A stretch of 64,000 nucleotides of DNA, taken from positions 92,673 through 156,672 of the forward strand of contig NZ_BCUR01000002.1 of NCBI RefSeq assembly GCF_003569005.1. The letters are read 5' to 3'. The position numbers and the translations under genes are program-made. Positions 47,301 to 58,496 of the stretch are shown here, piece after piece. This stretch comes from Vibrio superstes (lineage in GTDB: Bacteria > Pseudomonadota > Gammaproteobacteria > Enterobacterales > Vibrionaceae). The notes beneath the pieces were generated by a model. That model did not search any database and was not told where the DNA came from. It saw only the letters and a list, made by a program, of their open reading frames with translations. Position 1 is the first letter of the stretch. Each line of letters opens with the position of its first letter.

Positions 47301-48599
47301 ACCTAGACGGTGAAGTGTAGGTGCACGGTTCAATAGTACTGGGTGTTCGCGAATAACTTCGTCTAGGATATCCCAAACTACCGCTTCTTCACGCTCTACC
47401 ATTTTCTTAGCTGCTTTGATCGTTGTCGCTAGACCACGAAGCTCAAGCTTGCTGTAGATGAATGGCTTAAATAGCTCAAGTGCCATCTTCTTAGGAAGAC
47501 CACACTGGTGCAGACGAAGGTATGGACCTACTGTGATTACAGAGCGGCCAGAATAGTCTACACGCTTACCAAGAAGGTTCTGACGGAAACGACCTTGTTT
47601 ACCCTTGATCATATCAGCAAGAGATTTCAGAGGACGCTTGTTAGAGCCTGTAATAGCACGACCGCGACGACCGTTATCTAGAAGCGCATCAACAGACTCT
47701 TGCAGCATACGTTTTTCGTTACGTACGATGATGTCCGGAGCAGATAGCTCTAGTAGACGCTTCAAACGGTTGTTACGGTTGATAACACGACGGTATAGGT
47801 CGTTCAGATCTGAAGTCGCAAAGCGACCGCCATCTAGTGGTACTAGAGGTCGTAGATCTGGCGGAAGTACTGGAAGTACAGTCAGAATCATCCACTCAGG
47901 GTTGTTACCTGATGCTACGAATGCTTCAACCAACTTCAAGCGCTTAGTAACTTTCTTACGCTTAGTTTCAGAGTTAGTCGTTTCTAACTCTTCGCGCATT
48001 AGTTCAGCTTCTTGCACAAGATCCATGGTAGAAAGCAGATCTTTGATCGCTTCTGCACCCATCTTCGCAGTGAACTCGTCACCCCACTCTTCTAGTTTGT
48101 CCAGATACTCTTCTTCAGTAAGCATCTGACCTTTTTCTAGATCAGTCATACCCGCTTCTGTTACTACGTACATTTCGAAGTAAAGAACGCGTTCGATATC
48201 ACGCAGTGGGATATCCATTAGTAGACCGATACGAGACGGTAGTGATTTTAGGAACCAAATGTGCGCTACAGGCGACGCTAGCTCGATGTGGCCCATGCGG
48301 TCACGACGAACTTTAGTTTGTGTAACTTCTACGCCACACTTCTCACAGATAACTCCGCGGTGCTTCAGACGCTTGTATTTGCCACATAGACATTCGTAAT
48401 CTTTAACTGGGCCAAAGATACGTGCACAGAACAGACCATCGCGCTCAGGTTTGAACGTACGATAGTTGATTGTCTCAGGCTTTTTAACTTCACCAAAAGA
48501 CCATGAACGAATCATGTCTGGTGAAGATAGACCGATTTTGATTGCATCAAATTCTTCAGTCTTATGCTGTGCTTTTAGAAAGTTTAATAAGTCTTTCAC
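44391..48599 (-). CDS. rpoC: RNA polymerase beta' subunit
   Basis: Catalytic subunit carrying the active-site magnesium. 1402 residues, against 1407 in E. coli. The N-terminal zinc ribbon is [20 protein letters not shown] (about 70-90). The switch/rudder region includes [18 protein letters not shown]. The absolutely conserved NADFDGDQM holds the three aspartates (about 460). The second zinc site is [14 protein letters not shown]. The trigger-loop/bridge segment is [34 protein letters not shown]. It lies 86 bp after rpoB with no terminator between, and ends at a strong terminator. Confidence 0.99.
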   Translation of the reverse strand: MKDLLNFLKAQHKTEEFDAIKIGLSSPDMIRSWSFGEVKKPETINYRTFKPERDGLFCARIFGPVKDYECLCGKYKRLKHRGVICEKCGVEVTQTKVRRDRMGHIELASPVAHIWFLKSLPSRIGLLMDIPLRDIERVLYFEMYVVTEAGMTDLEKGQMLTEEEYLDKLEEWGDEFTAKMGAEAIKDLLSTMDLVQEAELMREELETTNSETKRKKVTKRLKLVEAFVASGNNPEWMILTVLPVLPPDLRPLVPLDGGRFATSDLNDLYRRVINRNNRLKRLLELSAPDIIVRNEKRMLQESVDALLDNGRRGRAITGSNKRPLKSLADMIKGKQGRFRQNLLGKRVDYSGRSVITVGPYLRLHQCGLPKKMALELFKPFIYSKLELRGLATTIKAAKKMVEREEAVVWDILDEVIREHPVLLNRAPTLHRLGIQAFEPVLIEGKAIQLHPLVCAAYNADFDGDQMAVHVPLTLEAQLEARTLMMSTNNILSPASGDPIIVPSQDVVLGLYYMTRDKINVKGEGMYLAGPEEAEKAYRTKSAELHARVKVRITETIKDEDGNSTTETKMVDTTVGRAMLWQIVPTGLPFDLVNQKLGKKQISKLLDEAYRKLGLKDTVIFADQIMYTGFAYAALSGVSVGIDDMVVPQAKYDEIESAEEEVREIQDQYQSGLVTAGERYNKVIDIWASTNDRVAKAMMDNLSSETVVNRDGEEEQQESFNSIYMMADSGARGSAAQIRQLAGMRGLMARPDGSIIETPITANFKEGLNVLQYFISTHGARKGLADTALKTANSGYLTRRLVDVAQDVVVHEHDCGTHEGVEMMPHIEGGDVKVALSELALGRVVAEDVIKPGTEEVLIPRNTLIDEKWCQIMEENSVDSMKVRSVVTCDADFGCCALCYGRDLARGHLVNQGEAVGVIAAQSIGEPGTQLTMRTFHIGGAASTAAAENSIQTKNDGTPFLHNAKYVVNKEGKLVITSRASELTIVDELGRTKEKHKLPYGTILNIKESDLESAKLDSGYVIANWEAHTLPIITEVAGSIQYVDMIDGVTVSRQTDDLTGLSSSEVTDPAARPAAGKDMRPAIKLVDAKGNDVMIPGTDMPAQYFLPGKAIVNIEDGAEVGVGDTLARIPQKSGGNKDITGGLPRVADLFEARKPKEPAILAEHTGTVSFGKETKGKRRLVITREGGDAYEEMIPKHRQLNVFEGEKVERGDVIADGPETPHDILRLRGIHAMTQYIANEVQEVYRLQGVKINDKHIETIVRQMLRKCTITHAGDSEFLPGEQVEYSQVKIANRALEAEGKEPAGFERELLGITKASLATESFISAASFQETTRVLTEAAVSGKRDELRGLKENVIVGRLIPAGTGFAYHQNRQASREEQPGPSAEQATDNLAALLNAGFSDE

Positions 48600-48685
48600 G
48601 ATCAGCTCCTGTAAGGAGTTAAAAGGGGCTCACCTATCGGTGAGCACCTTCTTACCAATAACCACTTTTCTTTAAAAGAAAGGGA

Positions 48686-51600
48686 TTACTCTTCGTCTTC
48701 TAGCTCGATGTTAATACCTAGCGAGCGAATCTCTTTCAACAATACGTTGAACGATTCAGGCATGCCTGGTTCCATCGCGTGGTTGCCATCTACGATGTTC
48801 TTATACATCTTAGTACGGCCATTCACGTCATCCGACTTAACGGTTAGCATTTCTTGAAGGGTGTAAGCAGCACCGTATGCTTCTAGTGCCCATACTTCCA
48901 TCTCACCGAAACGCTGACCACCGAACTGAGCTTTACCACCAAGTGGCTGCTGAGTTACTAGGCTGTACGAACCAGTCGAACGTGCGTGCATCTTGTCATC
49001 AACAAGGTGGTTTAGTTTCAGCATGTACATGTAACCTACAGTTACAGGACGCTCAAACGAATCACCAGTGCGACCATCAAACAGAGTTAGCTGACCAGAT
49101 TCTGGTAGGTCACCCAGTTTAAGTAGATCTTTGATGTTTCTCTCAGATGCACCGTCAAATACTGGAGTCGCGATTGGTAGACCGCCACGTAGATTCTTGA
49201 TAAGCGTACGAACTTGATCGTCCGATAGCTCAGCAATATCTACTTCTTGACGAGAGTCACCTAGATCATAAACCTTCTGTAAGAACTCACGGAACTTAGC
49301 AAGCTCCTGTTGTTCTTTAACCATCTGGTTGATCTTGTCGCCGATACCTTTCGCAGCTAGACCCAAGTGTACTTCTAGGATCTGACCGATGTTCATACGC
49401 GAAGGTACACCCAGTGGGTTAAGAACGATATCGACCGGTTGACCTTTCTCATCGTAAGGCATGTCTTCAACAGGGTTAATCTTAGAGATAACACCCTTGT
49501 TACCGTGACGACCCGCCATCTTATCACCAGGCTGGATGCGACGTTTAACCGCTAGGTAAACCTTAACAATCTTAAGAACGCCAGGTGCTAGGTCATCGCC
49601 TTGAGTGATCTTACGACGCTTAGTTTCGAACTTCTTATCGAAGTCAGCTTTAAGTTCGTCGTTCTGCTCTGCAAGTTGCTCAAGTTGAGATTGCAGTGCG
49701 TCATCTTCAAGAGTCTGCTCTAACCACTGTTTGCGGTTAATGCTGTCAAGTTTCGCTTCCGAGTAACCACCAGCGATCAATACAGCACGAACACGGTTAA
49801 GAAGGCCACCCTCAAGAATCTGGAACTCTTCAGTTAGGTCTTTCTTCGCTTCTTTCAGCTGCATTTGCTCAATTTCTAGAGCACGCTTGTCTTTCTCTAC
49901 GCCATCGCGAGTGAAGACTTGAACGTCAATGATGGTACCTGAAACAGAGTTAGGTACACGCAGTGAAGTATCTTTAACGTCAGATGCTTTTTCACCGAAG
50001 ATTGCACGTAGTAGCTTCTCTTCAGGAGTTAGCTGAGTTTCGCCTTTCGGAGTTACCTTACCAACTAGGATGTCGCCACCCTTAACTTCAGCACCAATGT
50101 AAACGATACCTGACTCATCTAGTTTAGATAGAGCAGCTTCACCTACGTTTGGAATATCAGCAGTGATCTCTTCAGAGCCAAGCTTAGTATCACGAGCCAC
50201 ACAAGATAGTTCTTGGATGTGGATAGTAGTAAAGCGATCTTCTTGTACTACACGCTCAGAAACTAAGATTGAATCCTCAAAGTTGTAACCGTTCCAAGGC
50301 ATAAATGCGATACGCATGTTCTGACCAAGAGCCAGTTCACCAAGGTCGGTAGAAGGACCATCTGCTAGAACGTCACCTTTTGCTACTGGTTCGCCAGGTA
50401 GCACGGTAGGACGCTGGTTAATACAAGTGTTCTGGTTAGAACGCGTGTATTTAGTTAGGTTGTAAATGTCGATACCGGCTTCGCCTGGTACCAATTCATT
50501 TTCATTAACCTTAACTACGATGCGAGATGCGTCTACAGACTGAACCGAACCGCCACGCTTAGCTACCGCAGTAACACCAGAGTCAACCGCAATGTTGCGC
50601 TCAACACCAGTACCTACAAGTGGCTTATCAGCACGTAGAGTTGGAACTGCCTGACGTTGCATGTTTGCACCCATCAATGCACGGTTTGCATCATCGTGCT
50701 CTAGGAATGGGATCAAAGATGCAGCGATAGATACTACCTGGTTCGTAGCAACATCCATATAGCTCACGTTTTCACGTGGGTGCAGACCTGATTCACCCTT
50801 CAAGCGGGCTGTGATCAGTTCTTCTGTAAAGGTGTTGCCTTCAGACAGTACGGTGTTCGCCTGAGCGATAACGTATTGACCTTCTTCGATAGCAGATAGG
50901 TAATCAACTTCTTCGGTTACTACACCATCAACAACACGACGGTATGGGGTTTCTAGGAAACCATACTCATTACAACGTGCGTAAGCAGATAGTGAGTTAA
51001 TTAGACCGATGTTTGGACCTTCAGGAGTTTCGATCGGACATAGACGACCGTAGTGCGTAACGTGAACGTCACGAACCTCAAAGCCAGCACGCTCACGAGT
51101 TAGACCACCAGGACCTAACGCAGAGATACGACGCTTGTGAGTAACTTCTGAAAGCGGGTTGTTCTGATCCATAAACTGAGACAGCTGAGAAGAGCCAAAG
51201 AACTCTTTAACTGCCGCAGAAATTGGCTTAGCGTTGATCAGATCTTGAGGCATGATTGCATCAAGGTCACCAAGGCTCAAACGCTCTTTAACAGCACGCT
51301 CAACACGAACTAGACCTACACGGAATTGGTTTTCAGCCATTTCGCCCACAGAGCGAATACGACGGTTACCAAGGTGGTCGATATCATCCACTTCACCTTT
51401 ACCATTACGGATAGAGATAAGCTTCTTCATCACTTCGATGATATCAGTTTCGTCTAGGATGCCTTGCTCACCAGCGTCTTCACGCATGATAGAGCTGTTG
51501 AACTTCATACGGCCTACAGTTGATAGGTCGTAGCGCTCTTCAGAGAAGAACAAGCTTTGGAACAGAGCTTCAGCAGCTTCTTTCGTTGGCGGCTCGCCAG

Positions 51601-52714
51601 GACGCATCATGCGGTAGATTTCTACCAATGCAGAGATACGGTCTGTAGTGCTGTCGCTGCGAACTGTGTCTGACATGAATGGACCATGATCTAGATCATT
51701 CGTGAACAGAACTTCAAGCTTAGTGTGACCTGCTTGTGCAAGGTTCGCTAGGCTCTCTAGGCTGAACTCTTGGTTCGCGCCCACAACGATTTCGCCAGTG
51801 CTCTCGTCAATGTAATCTTTTGAAGCCACTTTGCCTACGATGTAGTCAACTGGTACTTCAATGAACTCAACGCCATCTTTTTCAAGAGAGCGGATATGAC
51901 GAGCTGTAACACGACGGCCAGCTTCAACGTAAGTTTTGCCGTTTGCTTCAACATCAAATGAAGCAGTTTCGCCACGCAGACGCTCAGGAACCAACTCCAT
52001 CATTAGAGTTTGGTTTTGAACTTCAAAGCGTACTTTTTCGAAGAACAGATCTAGGATCTCTTCTGTCGTTTTACCCAATGCACGTAGGATAATAGACGCT
52101 GGAAGCTTACGACGACGGTCGATACGAACGAACAGGCTATCCTTTGGATCGAACTCAAAGTCTAACCATGAGCCACGGTAAGGAATAACACGTGCGTTAT
52201 ATAAAACTTTACCAGAAGAGTGAGTCTTACCCTTATCGCTGTCGAAGAATACACCTGGGCTTCTGTGCAGCTGGGATACGATAACCCTCTCGGTACCATT
52301 GATCACGAAGGTACCATTGTCTGTCATGAGTGGAATTTCACCCATGTAGACTTCTTGTTCTTTAATATCTTTTACAGTACCAGCTGGTGCATCTTTGTCG
52401 AATACGACTAGACGCAGTTTAACGCGCAGCGGTTTTGAATAAGTGACACCTCGAATTTGACATTCTTTAACATCAAATACTGGTTCACCAAGACGGTAGC
52501 TAACGTATTGCAGCTCAGAATTGCCGTTGTAGCTCTGAATTGGAAAAACAGAACGAAAAGCAGCTTCTAGACCGTATTGTCCTTCAGGATCCTGCTCGAT
52601 AAATTTATCGAAAGAATCAAGCTGGATCGATAGCAGGTACGGGACGTCCAAAACTTGTGGACGAGTACCAAAATCCTTACGGATGCGCTTTTTCTCGGTA
52701 TAAGAGTAAACCAT
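48686..52714 (-). CDS. rpoB: RNA polymerase beta subunit
   Basis: 1342 residues, the length of E. coli beta. The rifampicin region ([24 protein letters not shown]) has the wild-type residues at the common resistance positions, so no rifampicin-resistance change is visible. [11 protein letters not shown], the GYNFEDSI motif, [13 protein letters not shown] and the C-terminal [23 protein letters not shown] that joins beta' are all intact. It is read from the L10 promoter through the partial terminator in the rplL-rpoB spacer. Confidence 0.99.
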   Translation of the reverse strand: MVYSYTEKKRIRKDFGTRPQVLDVPYLLSIQLDSFDKFIEQDPEGQYGLEAAFRSVFPIQSYNGNSELQYVSYRLGEPVFDVKECQIRGVTYSKPLRVKLRLVVFDKDAPAGTVKDIKEQEVYMGEIPLMTDNGTFVINGTERVIVSQLHRSPGVFFDSDKGKTHSSGKVLYNARVIPYRGSWLDFEFDPKDSLFVRIDRRRKLPASIILRALGKTTEEILDLFFEKVRFEVQNQTLMMELVPERLRGETASFDVEANGKTYVEAGRRVTARHIRSLEKDGVEFIEVPVDYIVGKVASKDYIDESTGEIVVGANQEFSLESLANLAQAGHTKLEVLFTNDLDHGPFMSDTVRSDSTTDRISALVEIYRMMRPGEPPTKEAAEALFQSLFFSEERYDLSTVGRMKFNSSIMREDAGEQGILDETDIIEVMKKLISIRNGKGEVDDIDHLGNRRIRSVGEMAENQFRVGLVRVERAVKERLSLGDLDAIMPQDLINAKPISAAVKEFFGSSQLSQFMDQNNPLSEVTHKRRISALGPGGLTRERAGFEVRDVHVTHYGRLCPIETPEGPNIGLINSLSAYARCNEYGFLETPYRRVVDGVVTEEVDYLSAIEEGQYVIAQANTVLSEGNTFTEELITARLKGESGLHPRENVSYMDVATNQVVSIAASLIPFLEHDDANRALMGANMQRQAVPTLRADKPLVGTGVERNIAVDSGVTAVAKRGGSVQSVDASRIVVKVNENELVPGEAGIDIYNLTKYTRSNQNTCINQRPTVLPGEPVAKGDVLADGPSTDLGELALGQNMRIAFMPWNGYNFEDSILVSERVVQEDRFTTIHIQELSCVARDTKLGSEEITADIPNVGEAALSKLDESGIVYIGAEVKGGDILVGKVTPKGETQLTPEEKLLRAIFGEKASDVKDTSLRVPNSVSGTIIDVQVFTRDGVEKDKRALEIEQMQLKEAKKDLTEEFQILEGGLLNRVRAVLIAGGYSEAKLDSINRKQWLEQTLEDDALQSQLEQLAEQNDELKADFDKKFETKRRKITQGDDLAPGVLKIVKVYLAVKRRIQPGDKMAGRHGNKGVISKINPVEDMPYDEKGQPVDIVLNPLGVPSRMNIGQILEVHLGLAAKGIGDKINQMVKEQQELAKFREFLQKVYDLGDSRQEVDIAELSDDQVRTLIKNLRGGLPIATPVFDGASERNIKDLLKLGDLPESGQLTLFDGRTGDSFERPVTVGYMYMLKLNHLVDDKMHARSTGSYSLVTQQPLGGKAQFGGQRFGEMEVWALEAYGAAYTLQEMLTVKSDDVNGRTKMYKNIVDGNHAMEPGMPESFNVLLKEIRSLGINIELEDEE

Positions 52715-52802
52715 GGGGTTCCTCAGCTCGCTGATAAGTGACCCAACTGTCTAATATTCGCTCAAAAATAAAAGACAGAGACTAACAACTGTTTAATATA
52801 CA

Positions 52803-52829
52803 AACACTTCGATAAATAATCGAAGTGTT
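52803..52829 (-). promoter_or_regulatory. rplL-rpoB spacer hairpin, possible RNase III site
   Basis: A perfect 11-bp stem (52803-52813 with 52819-52829) in the 230-bp spacer, downstream of the attenuator. E. coli has an RNase III processing site at the same place; the equivalence is inference. Confidence 0.55.
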
Positions 52830-52881
52830 ATGCGCGGATACAGGTGGCTAAACAGAGAAAAACACCCGTGCCCTACAGCGC

Positions 52882-52912
52882 AAAAAGGCCGGTGGTTAAT
52901 AAACCACCAGCC
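52882..52912 (-). terminator. rplL-rpoB attenuator (partial terminator)
   Basis: Stem 52887-52897 / 52902-52912 with one mismatch. On the minus strand it is followed by TTTTT (A-run 52882-52886 on plus), 32 bp after the rplL stop. In E. coli a partial terminator here lowers rpoBC relative to rplJL. Confidence 0.8.
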
Positions 52913-52944
52913 ATTAGCCATTCGGCTAAGAAACTAAGTAATAA

Positions 52945-53313
52945 TTACTTAACTTCAACAGAAGCACCAGCTTCTTCTAGAGTAGCTTTAAGAGCTTCTG
53001 CTTCTTCTTTAGAAACAGCTTCTTTAAGCGGTGCTGGAGCACCATCAACTAGAGCTTTAGCTTCTTTAAGGCCTAGACCTGTAGCGCCACGTACTGCTTT
53101 GATAACAGATACTTTGTTACCGCCGATAGCAGTAAGAACTACGTCAAATTCAGTTTGCTCTTCAGCAGCGTCGCCGCCAGCTGCGCCGCCAGCAACTACT
53201 GCAGCTGCAGCAGATACGCCGAATTTTTCTTCCATAGCTTCGATAAGCTCAACAACTTGCATTACAGACATTTCTGCAACTGCGTCTAGGATTTGCTCGT
53301 TAGTAATAGACAT
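52945..53313 (-). CDS. rplL: 50S ribosomal protein L7/L12
   Basis: A 122-residue stalk protein, present in multiple copies per ribosome and recruiting translation factors. N-terminal dimerisation helices ([32 protein letters not shown]), an Ala/Gly hinge (about 35-52), and the globular C-terminal domain ([39 protein letters not shown]). It follows rplJ by 57 bp and precedes the attenuator to rpoBC. Confidence 0.98.
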   Translation of the reverse strand: MSITNEQILDAVAEMSVMQVVELIEAMEEKFGVSAAAAVVAGGAAGGDAAEEQTEFDVVLTAIGGNKVSVIKAVRGATGLGLKEAKALVDGAPAPLKEAVSKEEAEALKATLEEAGASVEVK

Positions 53314-53370
53314 AACAATTCTCTTTTAAGTCAACAATAAGTTTATTTTGCAACCAGTAAAAAGCAAGGC

Positions 53371-53865
53371 TTAAGCCGCTGCTTCTTCTTTTTGATCGCG
53401 TAGTGCAGCGATAGTACGTACCAGCTTGCCTGCAGAAGCTTCTTTCATGCACATCATTAGGCGTGCGATAGCTTCGTCGTAAGTTGGTAGTGTCGCTAGT
53501 ACGTCTGCGTCAGTAACCGCGCCTTCAAATGCAGCAGCTTTGATCTCGAAATCTTTGTTCTCTTTAGCGAAGTCTTTAAAAAGACGCGCTGCAGCACCTG
53601 GGTGCTCATTAGAGAATGCAAGTAGAGTAGGACCAGAGAAAGTGTCAGTTAGACACTCGTACTCAGTACCTTCCATTGCACGGCGTGCTAGTGTGTTACG
53701 CACAACTCTCATGTAAACGCCAGCTTCACGAGCTTGTTTACGTAGAGAAGTCATTGCGCCAACAGGAACGCCACGAGAATCAGCTACAACTGCAGAAAGT
53801 GCACCACTGGCAGCTTCGTTGACTTCAGCAACAATTGCTTTTTTGTCTTGAAGGTTTAAAGCCAT
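53371..53865 (-). CDS. rplJ: 50S ribosomal protein L10
   Basis: A 164-residue base of the ribosomal stalk that anchors L7/L12 dimers through its C-terminal helix. The start is ATG 53865 ([19 protein letters not shown]), with AGGAGT upstream; the 13 extra in-frame codons to 53904 lie in the leader. [33 protein letters not shown] is the conserved rRNA-binding part. In E. coli the L10-(L12)4 complex represses translation by binding the rplJ leader; the long leader here (53866-54110) is consistent with that. Confidence 0.97.
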   Translation of the reverse strand: MALNLQDKKAIVAEVNEAASGALSAVVADSRGVPVGAMTSLRKQAREAGVYMRVVRNTLARRAMEGTEYECLTDTFSGPTLLAFSNEHPGAAARLFKDFAKENKDFEIKAAAFEGAVTDADVLATLPTYDEAIARLMMCMKEASAGKLVRTIAALRDQKEEAAA

Positions 53866-54110
53866 TTTGGATTTACTCCTGGTTGTCGTTACACCACTCA
53901 CCAAAATTGGTGAGAGTAAAAACGGTGCAGTCCCAGAAGAAAGGCAATCTTTTTCAAGTTTGGCTTTCTGTCAGTTCGGGCACCATCTACGTAGGTATAC
54001 TATTAAGCTACATAGCTAAAAATAACTTGTAACACCTACGGTCTTGGACGGAGACTCACTCTTACATCGAGATGTTAAAGTCAGCCCCAACCACAAATAT
54101 TAGGCGCGAA
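53866..54110 (-). promoter_or_regulatory. rplJ mRNA leader, probable L10(L12)4 autoregulatory element
   Basis: About 240 nt from the promoter to the rplJ start. Structures seen: a hairpin near the start codon (CTCACCAA/TTGGTGAG, 53897-53914) and a longer-range pairing of CGTAGGT (53990-53996) with ACCTACG (54034-54040). The position and length match the L10 leader of gammaproteobacteria. Confidence 0.6.
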
Positions 54111-54138
54111 ATTATACACTAATTCCGCGCCTAAGCAA
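54101..54138 (-). promoter_or_regulatory. rplJ promoter enclosed in a palindrome
   Basis: On the minus strand: -35 TTGCTT (plus 54133-54138), 16-bp spacer, -10 TATAAT (plus 54111-54116) and a GC-rich discriminator. Inverted arms 54101-54113 and 54121-54133 (12 of 13 matching) enclose the -10. A nearly identical arrangement occurs at the rplK promoter. Confidence 0.75.
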
Positions 54139-54141
54139 GTA

Positions 54142-54846
54142 TTAGCTTGCTTGAGTGTTCAGGCTAGCCTGATCAACAGCAACACCAGCACCCATAGTAG
54201 TAGAGATGCTTACTTTCTTCAGGAAAGTACCTTTCGCTGAAGATGGCTTAGCTTTCTTAAGAGCAACTAGAAGTGATTCTAGGTTCTCTTGAAGCTGTGC
54301 AGCTTCGAAAGATGCTTTACCGATAGTAGTGTGGATGATGCCATTTTTGTCGTTACGGTAACGAACCTGACCAGCTTTAGCGTTCTTAACCGCTTGAGCA
54401 ACGTTAGGAGTTACAGTACCAACTTTAGGGTTTGGCATTAGACCGCGTGGACCTAGGATAGTACCTAGTTGACCAACTACGCGCATTGCATCTGGAGAAG
54501 CAACAACTACGTCGAAGTTCATTTCGCCCTTCTTAACTTGCTCAGCTAGGTCTTCCATACCAACGATGTCAGCACCAGCTTCTTTAGCAGCTTCTGCGTT
54601 TGCACCTTGGGTGAACACAGCAACACGGATTTCACGACCAGTACCGTGAGGTAGTACAGTTGCACCACGTACGTTCTGATCTGATTTACGAGCGTCAATG
54701 CCAAGGTTAACAGCAACGTCAACACTTTCATTGAATTTAGCAGTTGCTAGTTCTTTTAGAAGAGCAACAGCTTCGTTGATTTCGTACTCTTTAGTTACGT
54801 CAACTTTTTCGCGAATAACGCGCATACGCTTAGTAAGTTTTGCCAT
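54142..54846 (-). CDS. rplA: 50S ribosomal protein L1
   Basis: A 234-residue protein of the L1 stalk, which moves E-site tRNA; in E. coli it also represses the rplKA mRNA. Characteristic segments: [41 protein letters not shown], and the signature [22 protein letters not shown]. It lies 4 bp after rplK. The rplJ promoter starts just beyond its stop. Confidence 0.98.
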   Translation of the reverse strand: MAKLTKRMRVIREKVDVTKEYEINEAVALLKELATAKFNESVDVAVNLGIDARKSDQNVRGATVLPHGTGREIRVAVFTQGANAEAAKEAGADIVGMEDLAEQVKKGEMNFDVVVASPDAMRVVGQLGTILGPRGLMPNPKVGTVTPNVAQAVKNAKAGQVRYRNDKNGIIHTTIGKASFEAAQLQENLESLLVALKKAKPSSAKGTFLKKVSISTTMGAGVAVDQASLNTQAS

Positions 54847-54850
54847 CTTA

Positions 54851-55279
54851 TTAACCCTCTACCACTAGGCCCATTGAACGAGCAGTACCCGCGATAGAAC
54901 GCTTCATCGCTTCGATGTCAGCGCCAGTCATGTCTGCAGCTTTAGTTTCTGCGATCTCTTGAACTTGAGCGTCAGTTACAGTACCAACTTTCTCAGTGTT
55001 CGGACGACCAGAACCAGACTTAATGCCAGCTGCTTTAAGCAGAAGAACTGCTGCAGGTGGAGTCTTAGTTTCGAACGTGAAAGAACGGTCGTTGTATACA
55101 GAGATAACAACTGGGATTGGTAGACCTTTCTCAACAGATTCTGTTTTTGCGTTGAACGCTTTACAGAATTCCATGATGTTCACACCGTGTTGACCTAGAG
55201 CAGGACCAACCGGTGGCGACGGGTTCGCCATACCTGCTGCAACTTGCAGTTTGATATAAGCTTCAACTTTCTTAGCCAT
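54851..55279 (-). CDS. rplK: 50S ribosomal protein L11
   Basis: A 142-residue protein of the GTPase-associated centre, needed for RelA activation. The start is ATG 55279 ([16 protein letters not shown]); the extra upstream codons in frame are leader sequence. The proline-rich [38 protein letters not shown] and the terminal [19 protein letters not shown] are typical. It is the substrate of PrmA, encoded at 6.2 kb. The promoter lies at 55378-55406. Confidence 0.98.
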   Translation of the reverse strand: MAKKVEAYIKLQVAAGMANPSPPVGPALGQHGVNIMEFCKAFNAKTESVEKGLPIPVVISVYNDRSFTFETKTPPAAVLLLKAAGIKSGSGRPNTEKVGTVTDAQVQEIAETKAADMTGADIEAMKRSIAGTARSMGLVVEG

Positions 55280-55368
55280 GATATTTCCTAATTTTGGGTA
55301 GTAACGCTCTGCCTTACGGCCAGCTCCCCGTTGTTTTAAAAACACTTTACTTCACACAAGGAAGTAAA

Positions 55369-55406
55369 GAGGCGCGAATTATAGATACAATTCACGCCTC
55401 AAACAA
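55369..55406 (-). promoter_or_regulatory. rplKA promoter enclosed in a palindrome
   Basis: On the minus strand: -35 TTGTTT (plus 55401-55406), 17-bp spacer, -10 TATAAT (plus 55378-55383), discriminator TCGCGCC. Arms 55369-55380 and 55389-55400 are inverted to each other (11 of 12) and enclose the -10, as at rplJ. Confidence 0.75.
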
Positions 55407-55423
55407 GCCCTAAAGCCTATTTT

Positions 55424-55972
55424 TTAGTCAACTTTTTCAACTTGACCGAATTCGAGTTCTACCGGTGTTGCACGACCAAAGATCGATACAGACACTTTTA
55501 GGCGGCTCTTCTCATAATCCACTTCTTCAACGGTACCGTTGAAGTCAGCAAATGGACCATCGTTAACACGAACGACTTCACCCGCTTCGTACATTGTACG
55601 TGGACGAGGAGCTTCGCTAGCCTTCTCTAGACGGTTCAAGATAGCGTCAGCTTCTTTATTTGTAATAGGTGCAGGTTTATCTGAAGTTCCACCAATAAAG
55701 CCCATAACGCGTGGAACGCTACGCACAAGGTGCCATGATTCGTCGTTCATAACCATTTGAACAAGTACATAGCCTGGGAAGAATTTGCGTTCACTTTTGC
55801 GACGCTGACCAGCGCGCATTTCGACAACTTCTTCTGTCGGAACTAATACTTCACCAAAATACTCTTCCATATCATGCATTCTGATATATTCGCGAAGAGT
55901 GGTAGCAACACGGCCTTCAAAACCAGAAAAAGCCTGAACTACATACCAACGTTTCTTTGGAGCTTCACTCAT
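55424..55972 (-). CDS. nusG: Transcription antitermination/elongation factor NusG
   Basis: A 182-residue factor that binds the polymerase clamp, links it to Rho or to ribosomal S10, and aids antitermination. The NGN domain ([56 protein letters not shown]) and the C-terminal KOW domain ([34 protein letters not shown]) are both complete. It starts 12 bp after secE and may be read on into rplK, since no terminator lies between. Confidence 0.98.
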   Translation of the reverse strand: MSEAPKKRWYVVQAFSGFEGRVATTLREYIRMHDMEEYFGEVLVPTEEVVEMRAGQRRKSERKFFPGYVLVQMVMNDESWHLVRSVPRVMGFIGGTSDKPAPITNKEADAILNRLEKASEAPRPRTMYEAGEVVRVNDGPFADFNGTVEEVDYEKSRLKVSVSIFGRATPVELEFGQVEKVD

Positions 55973-55984
55973 GAATTAAAACCC

Positions 55985-56362
55985 TCACACCCCAGTCGCT
56001 AGAGCAACAAGACGAACCATAATTCCGTCAATGCCCCAAAGCGCTAGAGCCATAACAATACTTACAGCCAATACGATCAATGTAGTTTGCAGAGTTTCTT
56101 GGCGAGTTGGCCAAACAACCTTGCGGATCTCCATACGAGATTCACGTGCAAACACGATCGCAGCTTTACCTTTAGTAGTCGTAGCGGCTACACCTAGAGC
56201 GATTGCAATTAATACAACCACACCAGCAGCGCGAGCTACTACTGACATTTCACCATACAGGTAATTTCCCACAACAGCAGCGGCTAGCAGAGCAAAAGCG
56301 ACAATCCACTTGAAGATGTCTGCTGCACTTGAGCTATCAGGAGTTTCTGCATTTGCTTTCAT
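55985..56362 (-). CDS. secE: Preprotein translocase subunit SecE
   Basis: A 125-residue inner-membrane subunit that clamps SecY. The start is ATG 56362 (MKANAETPDSSSAADIF); an upstream in-frame start would add six residues. There are three membrane helices as in E. coli, the first two before about residue 65, then the conserved amphipathic segment ARESRMEIRKVVWPTRQETLQTT and the last helix. It is in operon with nusG and separated from the upstream tuf by a strong terminator. Confidence 0.96.
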   Translation of the reverse strand: MKANAETPDSSSAADIFKWIVAFALLAAAVVGNYLYGEMSVVARAAGVVVLIAIALGVAATTTKGKAAIVFARESRMEIRKVVWPTRQETLQTTLIVLAVSIVMALALWGIDGIMVRLVALATGV

Positions 56363-56573
56363 AAAACTAACCTGTGACAAGTCTTACTATAGACGACAAT
56401 AACCCCGCTGTTGCAGGGCCTATTCATTAGTGTTGAAAATCAACACCTTCTTTCCGAACTTTCTTTCTAATACAGGCTATAAAACCCACAATAGAAATGA
56501 AAATTCTCAAAATTCTTTGCTTGTTAGACGATAAAAAGACCATTTTATCTTCTAATCATAAACAGTAGCGCAG

Positions 56574-56602
56574 AAAAAGGGCATCAAATGATGCCCTTTT
56601 GT
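56574..56602 (-). terminator. Terminator of tuf
   Basis: An 11-bp perfect stem (56575-56585 with 56590-56600). On the minus strand it is followed by T residues, 20 bp past the tuf stop. The 239-bp spacer 56381-56619 also has to hold the secE-nusG promoter. Confidence 0.93.
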
Positions 56603-56619
56603 TTAGATTTCGTCAATTA

Positions 56620-57804
56620 TTAATCGAAAATCTTAGCAACAACACCAGCACCAACGGTACGGCCACCTTCGCGGATTGCGAAACGTAGACCTTCGTCCAT
56701 TGCGATTGGAGCGATTAGCTCAACAGTCATTTGAACGTTGTCACCTGGCATTACCATCTCTACGCCTTCAGGTAGAGTGATGTCGCCTGTTACGTCAGTT
56801 GTACGGAAGTAGAACTGTGGACGGTAACCCTTGAAGAAAGGAGTGTGACGGCCGCCTTCGTCTTTAGAAAGTACGTATACTTCAGACTCAAACTTAGTGT
56901 GTGGGTTGATAGAACCTTTAGCAGCAAGTACTTGGCCACGTTCAACGTCATCACGCTTAGTACCACGTAGAAGTGCACCAACGTTCTCACCTGCACGACC
57001 TTCGTCAAGCAGCTTACGGAACATTTCAACACCAGTACAAGTAGTAAGAGTAGTTTCTTTGATACCAACGATTTCTACTTCGTCACCTACACGTAGGATA
57101 CCGCGCTCGATACGACCAGTAACAACAGTACCACGACCTTGAATTGAGAATACATCTTCAATAGGAAGTAGGAACGGTTGGTCAACAGCACGCTCTGGAA
57201 GTGGAATGTAAGAATCTAGTGCTTCTGCAAGCTCAACAATCTTGTCTTCCCACTGCTTTTCGCCGTTTAGAGCGCCAAGAGCAGAACCTTGGATTACTGG
57301 TAGATCATCACCTGGGTAATCGTATTCAGAAAGAAGTTCACGAACTTCCATCTCAACTAGCTCAAGTAGCTCTTCGTCATCAACCATGTCACATTTGTTC
57401 ATGAATACGATGATGTAAGGGATACCAACCTGACGACCAAGTAGGATGTGCTCACGAGTTTGAGGCATAGGGCCATCAGTCGCAGCAACAACTAGGATAC
57501 CGCCGTCCATTTGCGCAGCACCAGTGATCATGTTTTTAACGTAATCGGCGTGTCCTGGGCAATCTACGTGTGCGTAGTGACGATCTGGAGTATCGTACTC
57601 AACGTGAGAAGTAGCGATTGTGATACCACGCTCGCGCTCTTCTGGAGCGTTATCGATAGATGCGAAGTCTTTAGCTTCACCACCGTATACTTTTGACAAA
57701 GTAGTACAGATAGCAGCAGTTAGAGTTGTTTTACCGTGGTCAACGTGGCCGATAGTACCAACGTTTACGTGCGGTTTCGTACGTTCAAATTTTTCTTTAG
57801 ACAC
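56620..57804 (-). CDS. tufB: Elongation factor Tu
   Basis: GTPase that brings aminoacyl-tRNA to the ribosome. 394 residues, full length. G motifs: GHVDHGKTT (G1), RGITI (G2), DCPGH (G3), NKCDMVDD (G4) and the SALGALNGE region (G5). The effector and tRNA-binding domains 2 and 3 are complete, ending [14 protein letters not shown]. It follows the four-tRNA cluster on the same strand as in E. coli thrU-tyrU-glyT-thrT-tufB, which is why the tufB name is used; a second tuf copy elsewhere is likely but not visible. Confidence 0.98.
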   Translation of the reverse strand: MSKEKFERTKPHVNVGTIGHVDHGKTTLTAAICTTLSKVYGGEAKDFASIDNAPEERERGITIATSHVEYDTPDRHYAHVDCPGHADYVKNMITGAAQMDGGILVVAATDGPMPQTREHILLGRQVGIPYIIVFMNKCDMVDDEELLELVEMEVRELLSEYDYPGDDLPVIQGSALGALNGEKQWEDKIVELAEALDSYIPLPERAVDQPFLLPIEDVFSIQGRGTVVTGRIERGILRVGDEVEIVGIKETTLTTCTGVEMFRKLLDEGRAGENVGALLRGTKRDDVERGQVLAAKGSINPHTKFESEVYVLSKDEGGRHTPFFKGYRPQFYFRTTDVTGDITLPEGVEMVMPGDNVQMTVELIAPIAMDEGLRFAIREGGRTVGAGVVAKIFD

Positions 57805-57911
57805 GAGCGTGTTCCTCTAGGTACGGTTTATAAAGTGGCTTTGTAGACCACGCAACCAAATAAATTGGATGTAAAGTATATATCAAAAGGAAATATTTGC
57901 TTGAAGAGAGC

Positions 57912-57987
57912 TGGTGCTGATAGGCGGATTTGAACCGCCGACCTCACCCTTACCAAGGGTGCGCTCTACCAACTGAGCTATATCAGC
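57912..57987 (-). tRNA. thrT: tRNA-Thr (GGT)
   Basis: A 76-nt cloverleaf with encoded CCA. The anticodon loop CTTGGTAAG gives anticodon GGT (codons ACC/ACU). T-arm GGCGGTTC pairs normally. It is the last tRNA of the cluster before tufB. Confidence 0.97.
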
Positions 57988-57998
57988 ACACGATAGGT

Positions 57999-58073
<75 letters not shown>

Positions 58074-58108
58074 AACACGTAACTCTTCGAGCTATTTCCT
58101 TAAGAAAT

Positions 58109-58193
58109 TGGTGGTGGGAGATGGATTCGAACCATCGAAGGCAGTGCCGTCAGATTTACAGTCTGATCCCTTTGGCCACTCGGGAACCCCACC
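58109..58193 (-). tRNA. tyrU: tRNA-Tyr (GTA)
   Basis: An 85-nt type II tRNA with a long variable arm and encoded CCA. Anticodon GTA lies in the loop ACTGTAAAT. Confidence 0.97.
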
Positions 58194-58216
58194 AAATTGT
58201 GCTTTCATAAAGAAAG

Positions 58217-58292
<76 letters not shown>

Positions 58293-58300
58293 ACATAAGT

Positions 58301-58336
58301 GGAGCGCATTCTATTGGATGATTTCGAACCTTGCAA
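58301..58336 (-). promoter_or_regulatory. Promoter of the tRNA-tufB operon
   Basis: On the minus strand: -35 TTGCAA (plus 58331-58336), 17-bp spacer, -10 TAGAAT (plus 58308-58313) and a GC-rich discriminator GCGCTCC, as in stringently controlled stable-RNA promoters. It starts transcription about 10 nt before tRNA-Thr (TGT). Confidence 0.75.
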
Positions 58337-58496
58337 TAAGAAAATGCAAAAAATCATCAGTTTTTACGTTTACATTGAGCCACGGCTAATTTTTCAGCAG
58401 ATTCAAGGGAAATCACCACAGCTTTGCCGTCGCACAATTGAAATATTTATCTCTTCATGTATGTTGATGCGACGCAGAAAAGGAAGGCTCAAATCA

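Noticed and set aside
47605..48129. 174-residue plus-strand ORF inside rpoC
   Set aside because: Arg/Ser-rich shadow of the highly constrained rpoC frame; no start context and no independent support.
51071..51200. Possible rifampicin-resistance change in rpoB
   Set aside because: The cluster I region reads [23 protein letters not shown] with standard residues at the usual resistance sites; the differences from E. coli nearby are normal Vibrio variation.
52844..53329. 161-residue plus-strand ORF antisense to rplL
   Set aside because: Ala/Ser-rich translation that is the reverse complement of rplL codons; no promoter or ribosome site.
58299..58496. Extended coaA start at 58299
   Set aside because: The extra 66 residues overlap the tRNA operon promoter region and are basic and unconserved; ATG 58497 has a good ribosome binding site.
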